Positions 15,449 to 23,524 of a stretch of 29,236 nucleotides of DNA are shown one piece after another. The stretch comes from Methanosarcina baikalica. GTDB taxonomy: Archaea; Halobacteriota; Methanosarcinia; Methanosarcinales; Methanosarcinaceae. The notes under the pieces are model-generated. The model had not been told where the DNA came from and searched no databases. It worked only from the letters and a program-made list of their open reading frames with translations. The DNA is taken from NCBI RefSeq assembly GCF_031461075.1, contig NZ_JAVKPK010000049.1, positions 1-29,236 on the forward strand, given 5' to 3'. The position numbers and the translations under genes are program-made. Every line of letters begins with the position of its first letter. Position 1 is the first letter of the stretch.

Positions 15449-15730
15449 TTAATATTCATCGGGTATCAGATGATAAACTGCGCCAGCCAATAGAATAGCA
15501 GGTATTAAGATAAGCAGTACATGAACGAAATTGACAAGCAATACAGTATTCTTCGTCGCTTGTGCAAAAGGTCCAGTATTTGGCATAGAAAGCATAAACG
15601 AGTTATTAACAGCTTGAAGTACTAAATCCAGCCAATAAAATTCATCAAGTGGAACCCCAATATATACCTCGATCATTAGTGTAGCACTGAAAGTTAAAAC
15701 GGTACCCGCCCATTTCCAACCAATTTTCAT
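15449..15730 (-). CDS. Small two-helix membrane protein of unknown function
   Basis: A 93-residue protein with a hydrophobic stretch at about 5-24 (WKWAGTVLTFSATLMIEVYI), a central amphipathic part (FYWLDLVLQAVNNSFMLSMP) and a long hydrophobic helix at about 63-86 (VLLVNFVHVLLILIPAILLA), ending VYHLIPDEY. I recognise no family. It is the only membrane gene next to the second cyclase and has the same strand, so it might be an effector or partner of that cyclase; alternatively it is the rear part of a decayed gene whose start lies in repeat copy 2. There is no clear ribosome binding site before ATG 15730, and an in-frame TGA lies six codons upstream. The pattern is coding-like, but expression is uncertain. 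Confidence 0.55.
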   Translation of the reverse strand: MKIGWKWAGTVLTFSATLMIEVYIGVPLDEFYWLDLVLQAVNNSFMLSMPNTGPFAQATKNTVLLVNFVHVLLILIPAILLAGAVYHLIPDEY

Positions 15731-15778
15731 ATAGTAGAATTGATGTCAACGGCCATATTTTTTTCTAAAGTATTAAAC

Positions 15779-15930
15779 GCCTGTATACATATTACTAGAA
15801 GCCACGCTAAGCCATGTAGCTAATCGTAGATATTACTTCTAGACATATTTATATCTCCCAGAGTATGGGAAGGCGCGTAAAACGGTTACGGTATATGTTG
15901 AATTTGGCGTGAGACCAAGCATATCCCGAA
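15779..15930. repeat. Diverged direct repeat, copy 2
   Basis: The partner of 15283-15440. On the minus strand it contains an ACATATACC TATA-like box, then GGGAGATATAAAT followed by ATG TCT AGA AGT AAT ATC TAC GAT TAG. The frame after TAG continues with a hydrophobic run (LAWLLVICIQAF). The same start (SRS..YD) is readable in copy 1. The two copies bracket the 93-residue membrane gene. Confidence 0.7.
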
Positions 15931-15945
15931 ATAAACATTTAGAAT

Positions 15946-16080
15946 TTACTTTTTGGTTTTCATCCTTCTATTTGTCCATTTACACACTTCGTGGTAAGTG
16001 TCTGCATCATCGATCCTTCTGTCATCGGGGGATGACCAAATACACCAGAAGATAGTGAAACGATTAAATTTACCAGAAAA
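15946..16080 (-). pseudogene. C-terminal remnant of an unrecognised gene
   Basis: Between a stop at 16081-16083 and TAA at 15946-15948, the minus strand reads 44 codons with a strongly protein-like composition: GKFNRFTIFWCIWSSPDDRR followed by IDDADTYHEVCKWTNRRMKTKK. There is no start codon near its front; the frame ahead holds several stops. It looks like the C-terminal end of a lost gene. I do not recognise the family. It lies between the P-type ATPase and the cyclase island and may mark an old insertion boundary. Confidence 0.5.
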
Positions 16081-16169
16081 CTACACGATTACAATTACCA
16101 AAGTTGACTACAAAACTAATTGATTTACTCTCTATTCTACAGATCATGAAGACCTATCCGAGTATTCTG

Positions 16170-19046
16170 TTATATAAAAGAATTTTCTATTAGAGTATCA
16201 CTTTCATGAGCAGACCTTATTCTTTTAAATATCTCCATTACAACGATAATAATGCCAGCGATTATTAGAAAAATTAGCCAGGTTTCAAATGAAACTGGAC
16301 TTATACTCAGAAGTTTCTGCATGATAGACACATGCATGGCAGAGATATGGAATCCCTGCATCAGAACAACGCCTAAAACTAGAAAGTAATTATTCCTTAG
16401 AGGCACATGGAATGCGGAGCGGTATTCAGAACGGCAGTTAAATACATGGAAATTCTCAAAAAGTACCATCAAAAGTAGAAGAAGATTTCTTGCCCAATTT
16501 TCTTCATATCCTTCTCTAATTAACCATATCCAAATCGCAAAAGCTATGATACCAATAGTTATCCCTGAAATTAACGTCTGTTTTATCATCAAGTTATTAA
16601 AAATCCCTTCTTCAGGTTTCCTTGGCTTTCTGCGCATGGTTCCGGGTTCTCCTGCTTCAAAGGCCAGAGCTACTCCTTGGATTCCGTTTGTAACGAGGTT
16701 AAGCCAGAGAAGCTGCACTGCGATTAGTGGTATTGGGAGACCTGCAAAAATTGCGAATATGAAAAGGACAACTTCTGCAAGGCCAGTCGAGACAAGAAGA
16801 TAGGTGACCTTTCTAATATTATCATAAGCTATTCTTCCTTCCTCAACACCTGCAACAATCGAAGAAAATGTGTCATCAGTTATAATCATAGATGATGTAT
16901 CTTTGGCCACATCTGTTCCTGATCCCATTGCTACGCCAATATTCGCCCTCCTAAGGGCAGGAGCATCATTAACCCCGTCCCCTGTGACAGCGACAAAATG
17001 ACCTTTCCTGACAAGAGCATCCACAATCTGCATCTTTTGTACTGGCGTTACCCTTGCAAAAACTCGTGCTTTATCGAGGGCATCAATACAGCATGGAAGT
17101 TCGGGGCCGCCAAGCTCTTCGATCTCTCTTCCAGTAATCATTTCGTCTTTCGAGTATGCTATTCCAAGTTCGCTGGCTATTGCAAGTGCAGTCTTCGGAT
17201 GATCTCCTGTAATCATTATAACATCAATTCCAGCCTTTTTGCAAGTCTGGACTGCATCTTTGACATCAGGTCTCAATGGGTCTATAAACCCAGTGATGCC
17301 TAAAAACGTGAGCTCCGGCTTTACCGACTTGAGGTCAAAATCATCATTTATCCCCTCTGGAACCAAACCCTCAGCCACTACAAGTGAACGATAACCCTTT
17401 TCCATCAAGGAATTAAGTTCCCTGTTAAGTAAATCGGGATCAATTGGGATCACTCCTTCCAAAGAATTCATTTTTGTACAATATGGAAGGATGGCTTCCA
17501 TAGCCCCTTTGACAGCTATTTTAGTAGATCCATTTTTATCCTGCCGATAATACACAGCAGCGTACATACGCTCGGATTCAAAAGGAACCTCAGCTACAAC
17601 TTTAACCTCATTTCTAACTTTGTTAGGATTTATTCCTAGCTTGAATGCCAGAGCAAGAAATGCTACATCCATAGCGTCCCCATGGTGAACCCACTCTTTA
17701 CTCTCCTGAAGAAGAGAACCTTCATTGCAAATCGTAGCCGCTATTACAAGCTTTTGCAATCCCTTCAATTCTTCAGTATCTGGGGAAACTCCATCTATTC
17801 TCTTTATCTCGCCTACAGGAAGATAACCTTCTCCTGAGATCTCAAAATAGCTTCCCGAGGGAAGCACTACTATTTTTGCTGTCTGTTGGTTTACTGTCAG
17901 AGTCCCGGTCTTATCGGTTGCTATTGTAGTGCAGCTCCCAAGACTCTCAACTGCAGAGAGACTACGGACAATTACATTTCGTTTAGCCATTCTTGTGGAT
18001 GCAATCGAAAGTGCTACTGTAACCGCTACAGGTAGGCCTTCAGGAATTGCAGACACTATCAGAGCTATTGCAAGGAAGAAAACCTCCACAGGTGCAATCC
18101 CCTGTAAAAGGGCAACTGCACTCATCACTCCGCTTGCTGCAACCACGGCGATTCCTATTTTTTGGGAAAAATCTTCCATGCGTAAAAGTAGAGGCGGCTT
18201 TGCTGATTCTGTCTCTGTGACTGCACGTGCAATCATACCAACTTCCGTTCGACTGCCGGTTGCCGTTACAACTCCACAAGCGCGTCCTGTAATTACAGTA
18301 CTCCCTGCATAAGCTATATTATGCCGATCGCTTGAAGGAGTATTTTCTTTGAGAACATTCGCAGTTTTCTCCACAGCAGCAGACTCGCCAGTGAGAAGTG
18401 ACTCGTCGATAGTAAGGTTAGAGACATATAGGATACGTAGATCAGCAGGGATGCGACTTCCTGACTCAATTAGGACTACATCCCCTGGAACTATTTCCTC
18501 TGCCGAAATTTTTAACTCGGCTCCCTCCCTTCTGACCCGGGACATAATCTTTAAAATTGTCTGTAGTTGAGATGCACTCTTTTCAGCCTTCCATTCCTGA
18601 ATAGTGCCAATTACGGCATTTATCACCACTACAAGAAAAATGAAACCTGCATCCCTTAAATCGTCTAGTAGGACTGAGATAACTCCTGCTATAATAAGGA
18701 TGTAAATTAGAGGGCTTTTGAATTGATGAAGAATTATTTCTGTAATTCCCGGAGGCTTTTTTGTTGGAAGAATGTTTTTTCCATATTCCTGCAACCTTTT
18801 AGCTGCCTCTTCGGATTCCAGGCCCTTTGATGAGGTAACGAGTTTTTTAAATATCTCTTCAGTTTCTAGTGAATACCAGGGAGTGACAGTTGTGGTATGG
18901 TTTTTCGCATTATCCAGCTCTAAAGGAAGGGAATTACTATGATTTCCTTTTTTTCTTAAATCTTGGTGTTCTTTATTTTCATCAAGAGTATCTGGATCTT
19001 GTAAGAAAATACCTAATACCTCCTGAATATCTCTTTGGAAAGTCAA
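16170..19046 (-). CDS. P-type cation-transporting ATPase, SERCA-like (type II)
   Basis: A 958-residue ion pump. An N-terminal extension of about 55 residues precedes the cation-ATPase N domain (PWYSLETEEIFKKLVTSSKG). The actuator motif LLTGES is at 217-222. Membrane helix 4 contains IPEGLPVAVT (334-343), the Ca2+-site pattern of SERCA-type pumps. The phosphorylation site DKTGTLT has D378. The nucleotide domain holds KGAMEAILPYC and the hinge ends with MITGDHPKT and VTGDGVNDAPAL. Helix 6 reads LLWLNLVTNGIQG, with Asn in place of the Asp seen in SERCA (N-L-V-T-D), which suggests an altered ion site. Ten hydrophobic helices are plausible. The start is a TTG at 19046 without a clear ribosome binding site and there is no in-frame ATG before residue 168, so the true start is uncertain. 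Likely substrate: Ca2+ or another cation. Confidence 0.92.
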   Translation of the reverse strand: MTFQRDIQEVLGIFLQDPDTLDENKEHQDLRKKGNHSNSLPLELDNAKNHTTTVTPWYSLETEEIFKKLVTSSKGLESEEAAKRLQEYGKNILPTKKPPGITEIILHQFKSPLIYILIIAGVISVLLDDLRDAGFIFLVVVINAVIGTIQEWKAEKSASQLQTILKIMSRVRREGAELKISAEEIVPGDVVLIESGSRIPADLRILYVSNLTIDESLLTGESAAVEKTANVLKENTPSSDRHNIAYAGSTVITGRACGVVTATGSRTEVGMIARAVTETESAKPPLLLRMEDFSQKIGIAVVAASGVMSAVALLQGIAPVEVFFLAIALIVSAIPEGLPVAVTVALSIASTRMAKRNVIVRSLSAVESLGSCTTIATDKTGTLTVNQQTAKIVVLPSGSYFEISGEGYLPVGEIKRIDGVSPDTEELKGLQKLVIAATICNEGSLLQESKEWVHHGDAMDVAFLALAFKLGINPNKVRNEVKVVAEVPFESERMYAAVYYRQDKNGSTKIAVKGAMEAILPYCTKMNSLEGVIPIDPDLLNRELNSLMEKGYRSLVVAEGLVPEGINDDFDLKSVKPELTFLGITGFIDPLRPDVKDAVQTCKKAGIDVIMITGDHPKTALAIASELGIAYSKDEMITGREIEELGGPELPCCIDALDKARVFARVTPVQKMQIVDALVRKGHFVAVTGDGVNDAPALRRANIGVAMGSGTDVAKDTSSMIITDDTFSSIVAGVEEGRIAYDNIRKVTYLLVSTGLAEVVLFIFAIFAGLPIPLIAVQLLWLNLVTNGIQGVALAFEAGEPGTMRRKPRKPEEGIFNNLMIKQTLISGITIGIIAFAIWIWLIREGYEENWARNLLLLLMVLFENFHVFNCRSEYRSAFHVPLRNNYFLVLGVVLMQGFHISAMHVSIMQKLLSISPVSFETWLIFLIIAGIIIVVMEIFKRIRSAHESDTLIENSFI

Positions 19047-19423
19047 AGTTCAGGTAGACACTCTAATTTTCTCTTCATGGGCCCGTTTTACAAAATAAGT
19101 TGATCTCCTATTTACGACTGGCAAAGGCAGTTCTTTTCTAAAATATTTAATATTTTAAATCTAAGTGTGACTTAATTTGCTCAGCTTAGAATTCTGTATA
19201 CCCTTTATTTTCTGAGTCCGATGTCTGTTCCATAGTTTTAGGTATACTTATAAGAAAAAAGTAACTCACCCTTATTTCCATCCCCATGGTATTCTCTATA
19301 TTATATTAATCCCATTTTAATATATTAGGATTTTTGTGGCTGAACTCAGAAACAAGATTCCACAAAGCAATTAAATGAGTAAAATGAGTACTTTAGTTAC
19401 TTCACCTGCAGGTCTAATTTTCC

Positions 19424-19621
19424 CTACTTATACTTTAGATTTCCAACTTTTTCTGTGCTAAGACTTATGGCCTTTGCTTCCTTTATAAGCGTTCGACCAG
19501 GTTCTTCTCGATGTTCCAGATCTGGAACGTCAGCATATAAGGATCAGACTTCTGGGATCTCTCTATTTTTCGCGTGTCTCCAACAATTGGTCTTCCACTA
19601 ATTCTTAATTGATGTTTTCAT
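19424..19621 (-). pseudogene. Small gene split by two frame changes, family unknown
   Basis: The minus strand has ATG at 19621 (MKTSIKN then TAG). In the +1 frame a clear protein continues (ISGRPIVGDTRKIERSQKSD, then PYMLTFQIWNIEKNLVERL, stop at 19483-19485). In the original frame the end is LIKEAKAISLSTEKVGNLKY and Lys, stop TAG 19424-19426. Joined, this is one small basic protein of about 65 residues with two indels, one near 19600 and one near 19490, which cancel each other in frame. A good TATA box lies upstream. It is most likely a recent pseudogene, or sequencing errors hide an intact gene. I do not recognise the family. Confidence 0.6.
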
Positions 19622-20133
19622 GATCTAATTTAAATATGGATTTTGCTTGCGTTTATATACTTACACAGCAGGTTAGCTCCAGCAGTGTAAAAATTGCGGG
19701 AAAAAAAGAGCTGGAAACAGTATTTCGATTATTTTTGAATAATATCAATCAATAAATGATGGACTACCTAAAAAGTATTTAAACAAATATAATTTTGGCT
19801 TAACCTACCATATTCTATAGATAGTCCGAACAGTACATATATACATTCTCTTCTACGACATATTCTCACGGCACCAAGTCACCTGCACATTAAATTTGAT
19901 ATGGAAGCCAGAAAGCTTATATGTCACGAATTCCACAAATTATTTTAGAAGTTACTAAAATACTTTTTTAACTAATTATGTCAGTATGATTTCGATAGCT
20001 GGCGCTTTTTACTAGGTATAGCTATTTCAAAAACTTTTTTATAATAGATGGATGCAAAAGAGATAAGCCTGATAGGCTATCAAAAGGATTCTGGTTTACA
20101 TTTTTCTGCCGGGTCCGCTACCTTAAAACAATT
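19622..20133. other. Long AT-rich intergenic region ahead of the regulator gene
   Basis: TATA box GTTTATATAC at 19651-19660 (minus strand AAGTATATAAAC) serves the broken gene at 19424-19621. The remaining sequence up to about 20030 has no recognisable coding or symmetric structure. A TATA-like TTTATAATA at 20038-20046 probably serves the XRE-cupin gene. Likewise 19047-19423, on the other side of the broken gene, is AT-rich and shows nothing I can name. Confidence 0.5.
20066..20078 (+). promoter_or_regulatory. Possible operator palindrome before the XRE-cupin gene
   Basis: AGCCT-GAT-AGGCT is a perfect 5 bp inverted repeat, with partial extension by ATA/TAT. It lies 20 bases after the TATA-like element and about 70 bases before the start codon. 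XRE regulators often repress their own genes at such palindromes. Confidence 0.35.
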
Positions 20134-20148
20134 GTGAGGAAGGTTATA

Positions 20149-20727
20149 ATGTCAGAAGAGAACCGTGTCGGTAGTAAGATACGCCAGCTTAGAGAAGCCC
20201 GGGATATGACCATTGAAGAACTGGCCGAAGCCAGCCAGAGCAGCGTGGAATTAATCCAGCAGCTAGAAGACGGAGCCTTGGTTCCGTCCTTAACACCTCT
20301 TTTAAAGATTGCCCGGGCTTTAGGCGTCCGCCTCGGTACCTTTCTGGACGATATGCCCCAGAGCGGTCCTGTAATTATCAGAGAAGGGCTGTCAGAGAAT
20401 GTAGTCCGTTTTTCGGGGAAGACTGAGAGGCCTAAGAAAAGTGCTCTTGAGTTTTATTCCCTTGCCTCGGATAAAGCAGACCGCCACATGGAGCCTTTTA
20501 TCATTGATATCCACCCTTCTCCCGAGGAAAGCCACAAGCTCTCTTCGCACGAAGGAGAGGAGTTTATTTATGTCCTGTCCGGGGAAATCGAGATCTTCTA
20601 TGGAAAAGATGTCCAGAGGCTGAACGCCGGAGACAGCATTTACTATGACTCGATTATCCCGCATGATGTCCATGCAGCAGGAAAAGAGGATGCGAGAATT
20701 CTGGCTGTAGTTTATGCTCCTCTGTAA
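20149..20727 (+). CDS. XRE-family transcriptional regulator with cupin sensor domain
   Basis: A 192-residue regulator. The N-terminal helix-turn-helix (GSKIRQLREARDMTIEELAE, ASQSSVELIQQLEDGALVPS, LTPLLKIARALGVRLGTFL; residues 7-65) is of the Cro/C1 type. The C-terminal cupin_2 barrel (about 110-190) contains SSHEGEEFIYVLSGEIEIFY, LNAGDSIYYDSIIPHDVHAA, and AVVYAPL at the end. Such proteins bind small molecules or metals in the cupin pocket and control adjacent catabolic genes. I chose ATG 20149 because GAGGAAGG (20136-20143) is five bases upstream; the GTG at 20134 overlaps that site. The acyl-CoA thioesterase and synthetase genes follow on the same strand and are the obvious targets; the effector may be an acyl-CoA or carboxylate. 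Confidence 0.92.
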   Translation: MSEENRVGSKIRQLREARDMTIEELAEASQSSVELIQQLEDGALVPSLTPLLKIARALGVRLGTFLDDMPQSGPVIIREGLSENVVRFSGKTERPKKSALEFYSLASDKADRHMEPFIIDIHPSPEESHKLSSHEGEEFIYVLSGEIEIFYGKDVQRLNAGDSIYYDSIIPHDVHAAGKEDARILAVVYAPL

Positions 20728-20831
20728 AGTCGCAGTCAGGTAGAAAAGAGATTAAGGACTTAATTTAAACTGGCGGAAAGTTCCAGATTTGAAAAAGTTA
20801 AATAAGCATTTGAGAGTTAAGGGAATCAAAA

Positions 20832-21275
20832 ATGTTCAGTACAACTGTCAGTCCACGCTTTGGGGACATAGACGGGCTTGGGCATATAAATAATACTGTC
20901 CTCCCGGTATGGTTCGAAATAGGAAGAAACTCCATATTCCGGCTTTTTTCGCCGGATCTTGATCTTAGCCCTGATGTATGGCATCTGATCCTTGTCAGGA
21001 CCGAGTTTGATTTCCTTCGCCAGATGTATTTCAGGTCTGATGTGGAGATCAGGACTTTTATTGCAAAGATAGGAAACAGTTCCTTTACTGTCGGACACGA
21101 GGCCTGGCAGGAAGGTGAACTCAAGGTAAGAGGTCAGGCAGTGCTGGTCTATTACGATTTCAAGCTCCAGAAAGCAATTCCTATTCCTGATCCTATCCGC
21201 GAAATTCTGAAAGAACATATGTTTTCTGCGATGGATACTGCTGAAATGGATACGGATTCCCCTTGCTCTATTTGA
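20832..21275 (+). CDS. Acyl-CoA thioesterase, 4HBT hot-dog family
   Basis: A 147-residue hot-dog-fold protein. FGDIDGLGHINNTVLPVWFE (residues 10-29) is the family signature, with Asp14 as the likely catalytic acid, GHINN next to it and the Glu of WFE. FDFLRQMYFRSDVEIRTFIA and SFTVGHEAWQEG follow the normal strand order. It should hydrolyse an acyl-CoA thioester in the cytoplasm. Start ATG 20832 is preceded by a GGGAA-like site. The synthetase gene begins about 108 bases later, so this enzyme may counterbalance it or remove dead-end acyl-CoAs. Substrate chain length is not visible. Confidence 0.9.
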   Translation: MFSTTVSPRFGDIDGLGHINNTVLPVWFEIGRNSIFRLFSPDLDLSPDVWHLILVRTEFDFLRQMYFRSDVEIRTFIAKIGNSSFTVGHEAWQEGELKVRGQAVLVYYDFKLQKAIPIPDPIREILKEHMFSAMDTAEMDTDSPCSI

Positions 21276-21383
21276 ACGTACTTATGGGATGTCCGCAAAT
21301 TGGGCTTTGAAGCATATGGAATATCTTTGCTTGTAAGCCGACAGTTTTTAAGAGTAGACCATTCAAACGAAGAGGTTGAAATC

Positions 21384-23036
21384 ATGCATCTTATAGAAGA
21401 CACTATAGGTGTGTTTTTTGAAAAACAGGTAGCTATAGACCCTGATCACGAGTTTATTATTTATCCGGACCGGAACCTGCGTTTTACTTACGGGCAGTTT
21501 AATGAAAGAGTCAATAACCTCGCAAAAGGGCTTCTTGGAATTGGAATAAAAAAGGGCGACCACGTTGGAATATGGGCAAAGAACGTTCCGGACTGGCTGA
21601 CCTTCATGTTTGCCACGGCAAAGATTGGAGTAGTGCTTGTTACCGTAAATACGGCTTACAAAAGCCATGAAGTCGAGTACGTGATCAGCCAGTCAGACAT
21701 GAAAGCTCTGGCTCTTATCGATGGTTTCAGGGACGTTGACTACCTGGAAATAATCTATGGGCTGGTTCCCGAACTTAGAAGTTCCGAGAGGGGACGCCTG
21801 AAAAGCAAAAACTTTCCCTGCCTGAAGAGCGTGATTTATGTAGGACAGGAAAAACACAGGGGCATGTACAACACAAATGAACTCATGCTCCTTGGTAGCC
21901 ACTACCCTGATGACGAACTTAATGATATTATTCAAAGTGTAAACTGTGACGACGTTGTGAATATGCAGTATACTTCGGGAACTACCGGCTTCCCTAAAGG
22001 AGTCATGCTGACCCACAAAAATGTTCTGAATAATGGGCTTTCTATAGGGGACCGTCAGAATTTCACATACAAAGACCGGCTCTGCTTTCCTGTACCGCTT
22101 TTCCACTGTTTCGGGATCGTGCTGGGAGTTATGGCCATCCTAACCCACCGGGCAACGCTTGTTATGCTCGAAATTTTTGATCCATTGCTGGTGCTTGCTG
22201 CGGTCCAGAAGGAGAAATGTACGGCTCTTTACGGCGTACCCACGATGTTTATTGCCGAGTACACTCATCCAATGTTTGATATGTTCGACTTGTCTTCTCT
22301 CCGCACCGGGATAATGGCCGGTTCGACCTGTCCCGTAGAAGCCATGAAGAAAGTCGTAAAGGATATGCACTGTCACCAGATCACCAGTGTCTACGGGCTC
22401 ACAGAAGCTTCTCCAGGTATGACCCAGACTACAGTTGATGACCCTGTTGAACTCAGGGTTGAGACTGTAGGAAAGTCTTTCCCGGGCGTTGACGTCAGGG
22501 TGGTTGACCCCGCAACAAACGAGCCCTTGCCTCCGAATACTGTGGGAGAGCTTTGCTGCCGCGGGTATAATATTATGAAAGGCTATTACAAAATGCCTGA
22601 AGAAACGAAAAAAGTGATTGACGCCAGTGGCTGGCTTCACAGCGGAGACCTTGGAACCTGTGACGAAAACGGTTACTACAGGATTACAGGTCGCATAAAG
22701 GATATGATCATTCGAGGAGGGGAAAATATTTATCCTCGGGAAATTGAGGAGTTCCTGCATGCCATGCCCGGAGTCAAAGATGCCCAGGTTGTGGGCATTC
22801 CTGACAAGAAATACGGGGAAATCGTGGGAGCTTTTGTGATTCTCGAAAAAGACGCGGATATTGCAGAAGCGGATATAAGGGACTACGCAGTAAGCAAAAT
22901 CGCTCGCTACAAGGTACCAAAGCATATTTTTATCATAGCTGAGTATCCACTAACTGCAAGCGGCAAGATCCAGAAGTATAAGCTCAGGGAACTGGCCATG
23001 GAGCTTATTAACAGGCAAGAGAAAAACAGCAGTTAA
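21384..23036 (+). CDS. Acyl-CoA synthetase (AMP-forming, ANL superfamily)
   Basis: A 550-residue ligase that activates a carboxylic acid with ATP to an acyl-adenylate and transfers it to CoA. The P-loop is YTSGTTGFPKG at about 196-206. The A5 motif YGLTEASPG (about 338) and TGRIKDMIIRGGENIYP (about 437) follow, and near the end SGKIQKYKLRE contains the adenylation lysine K528. FPVPLFHCFG and SVYGLTE point to a medium-chain or branched-acid member rather than acetyl-CoA synthetase. I chose ATG 21384 (MHLIEDTIG), which has GAGGT seven bases before it, over the longer frame from 21300. It follows a regulator and a thioesterase gene, forming a small acyl-CoA metabolism cluster. A methanogen might use it for branched acids of amino-acid turnover or for lipid precursors. 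Confidence 0.93.
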   Translation: MHLIEDTIGVFFEKQVAIDPDHEFIIYPDRNLRFTYGQFNERVNNLAKGLLGIGIKKGDHVGIWAKNVPDWLTFMFATAKIGVVLVTVNTAYKSHEVEYVISQSDMKALALIDGFRDVDYLEIIYGLVPELRSSERGRLKSKNFPCLKSVIYVGQEKHRGMYNTNELMLLGSHYPDDELNDIIQSVNCDDVVNMQYTSGTTGFPKGVMLTHKNVLNNGLSIGDRQNFTYKDRLCFPVPLFHCFGIVLGVMAILTHRATLVMLEIFDPLLVLAAVQKEKCTALYGVPTMFIAEYTHPMFDMFDLSSLRTGIMAGSTCPVEAMKKVVKDMHCHQITSVYGLTEASPGMTQTTVDDPVELRVETVGKSFPGVDVRVVDPATNEPLPPNTVGELCCRGYNIMKGYYKMPEETKKVIDASGWLHSGDLGTCDENGYYRITGRIKDMIIRGGENIYPREIEEFLHAMPGVKDAQVVGIPDKKYGEIVGAFVILEKDADIAEADIRDYAVSKIARYKVPKHIFIIAEYPLTASGKIQKYKLRELAMELINRQEKNSS

Positions 23037-23057
23037 TTCAATATTATCGGCATTAGG

Positions 23058-23087
23058 TCGATATTATTTTTTATTATTTTTTATCGA
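23058..23087 (+). terminator. Terminator after the acyl-CoA synthetase gene
   Basis: TCGAT and ATCGA enclose T-rich blocks (ATTTTTTATTATTTTTT) about 20-50 bases past the stop codon. U-tracts of this sort end transcripts in archaea. Confidence 0.45.
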
Positions 23088-23246
23088 TTAACTCTTTTGC
23101 TTTAAAATTTAAAGCCATTAAAAAATTAGGTGTCATGCTATTTTAAAGACCAATTATATTTTTGCACAATATTGAAAAATGTTCCCTTATCCAAAAGTTT
23201 ACAAGAATACAAAAACAAAAGGTAATTGAATATTTAACGTAATCTA

Positions 23247-23256
23247 TTATATATAC
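23247..23256 (+). promoter_or_regulatory. Strong orphan TATA box for a candidate small RNA
   Basis: TTATATATAC preceded by an A-rich stretch. No protein gene starts within a suitable distance; the predicted transcription start is about 23278-23282. Confidence 0.55.
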
Positions 23257-23337
23257 AATTTCAGCATTAGAAGGATGTAATTGTAAGAGAAACGCAATAG
23301 TGCACTTTTGTGCATAATGTATGGGGAGTTTTTTGTA

Positions 23338-23387
23338 GGGGTTTCACCGATTGAGAGCCAAGGGATCACAATTAAAGGCTCTCAATC
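23338..23387 (+). repeat. Hairpin repeat H1
   Basis: GGGGTTTCACC, then GATTGAGAGCC (23349-23359) pairs perfectly with GGCTCTCAATC (23377-23387) around a 17 nt loop starting AAGGGATCA. The first 22 bases are identical to those of H2, 137 bp downstream. Confidence 0.85.
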
Positions 23388-23474
23388 AATCATTACAACC
23401 AATAAAGCCAAGTGGATCTCTGCATTGTTTCTCTTGCAATTATGCGAAGAATATGTGGGAGTATTCTTCAAAGG

Positions 23475-23524
23475 GGGGTTTCACCGATTGAGAGCCCAAG
23501 GGTCATCAAATGGGGCTCTCAATC
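23475..23524 (+). repeat. Hairpin repeat H2
   Basis: GGGGTTTCACC, then GATTGAGAGCCC (23486-23497) pairs perfectly with GGGCTCTCAATC (23513-23524) around a 15 nt loop starting AAGGGTCA. Relative to H1 the stem gained one C-G pair on both sides, a compensatory change that argues for selection on the structure. Confidence 0.85.

Noticed and set aside
15813..15930. UAG read-through as pyrrolysine in repeat copy 2
   Set aside because: Methanosarcina can decode UAG as pyrrolysine, but copy 1 has no sense codon pattern after the matching position and no intact protein results, so decay explains it better.
22140..22925. Long minus-strand open frame (261 codons) opposite the acyl-CoA synthetase gene
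   Set aside because: It is a shadow of the strongly coding plus frame; it shows no family motifs and has no ribosome binding site.
23338..23524. H1 and H2 as a CRISPR array
   Set aside because: Only two copies, 137 bp apart, with long internal hairpins and variable loops. CRISPR units repeat every 60-75 bp with short repeats and many copies.
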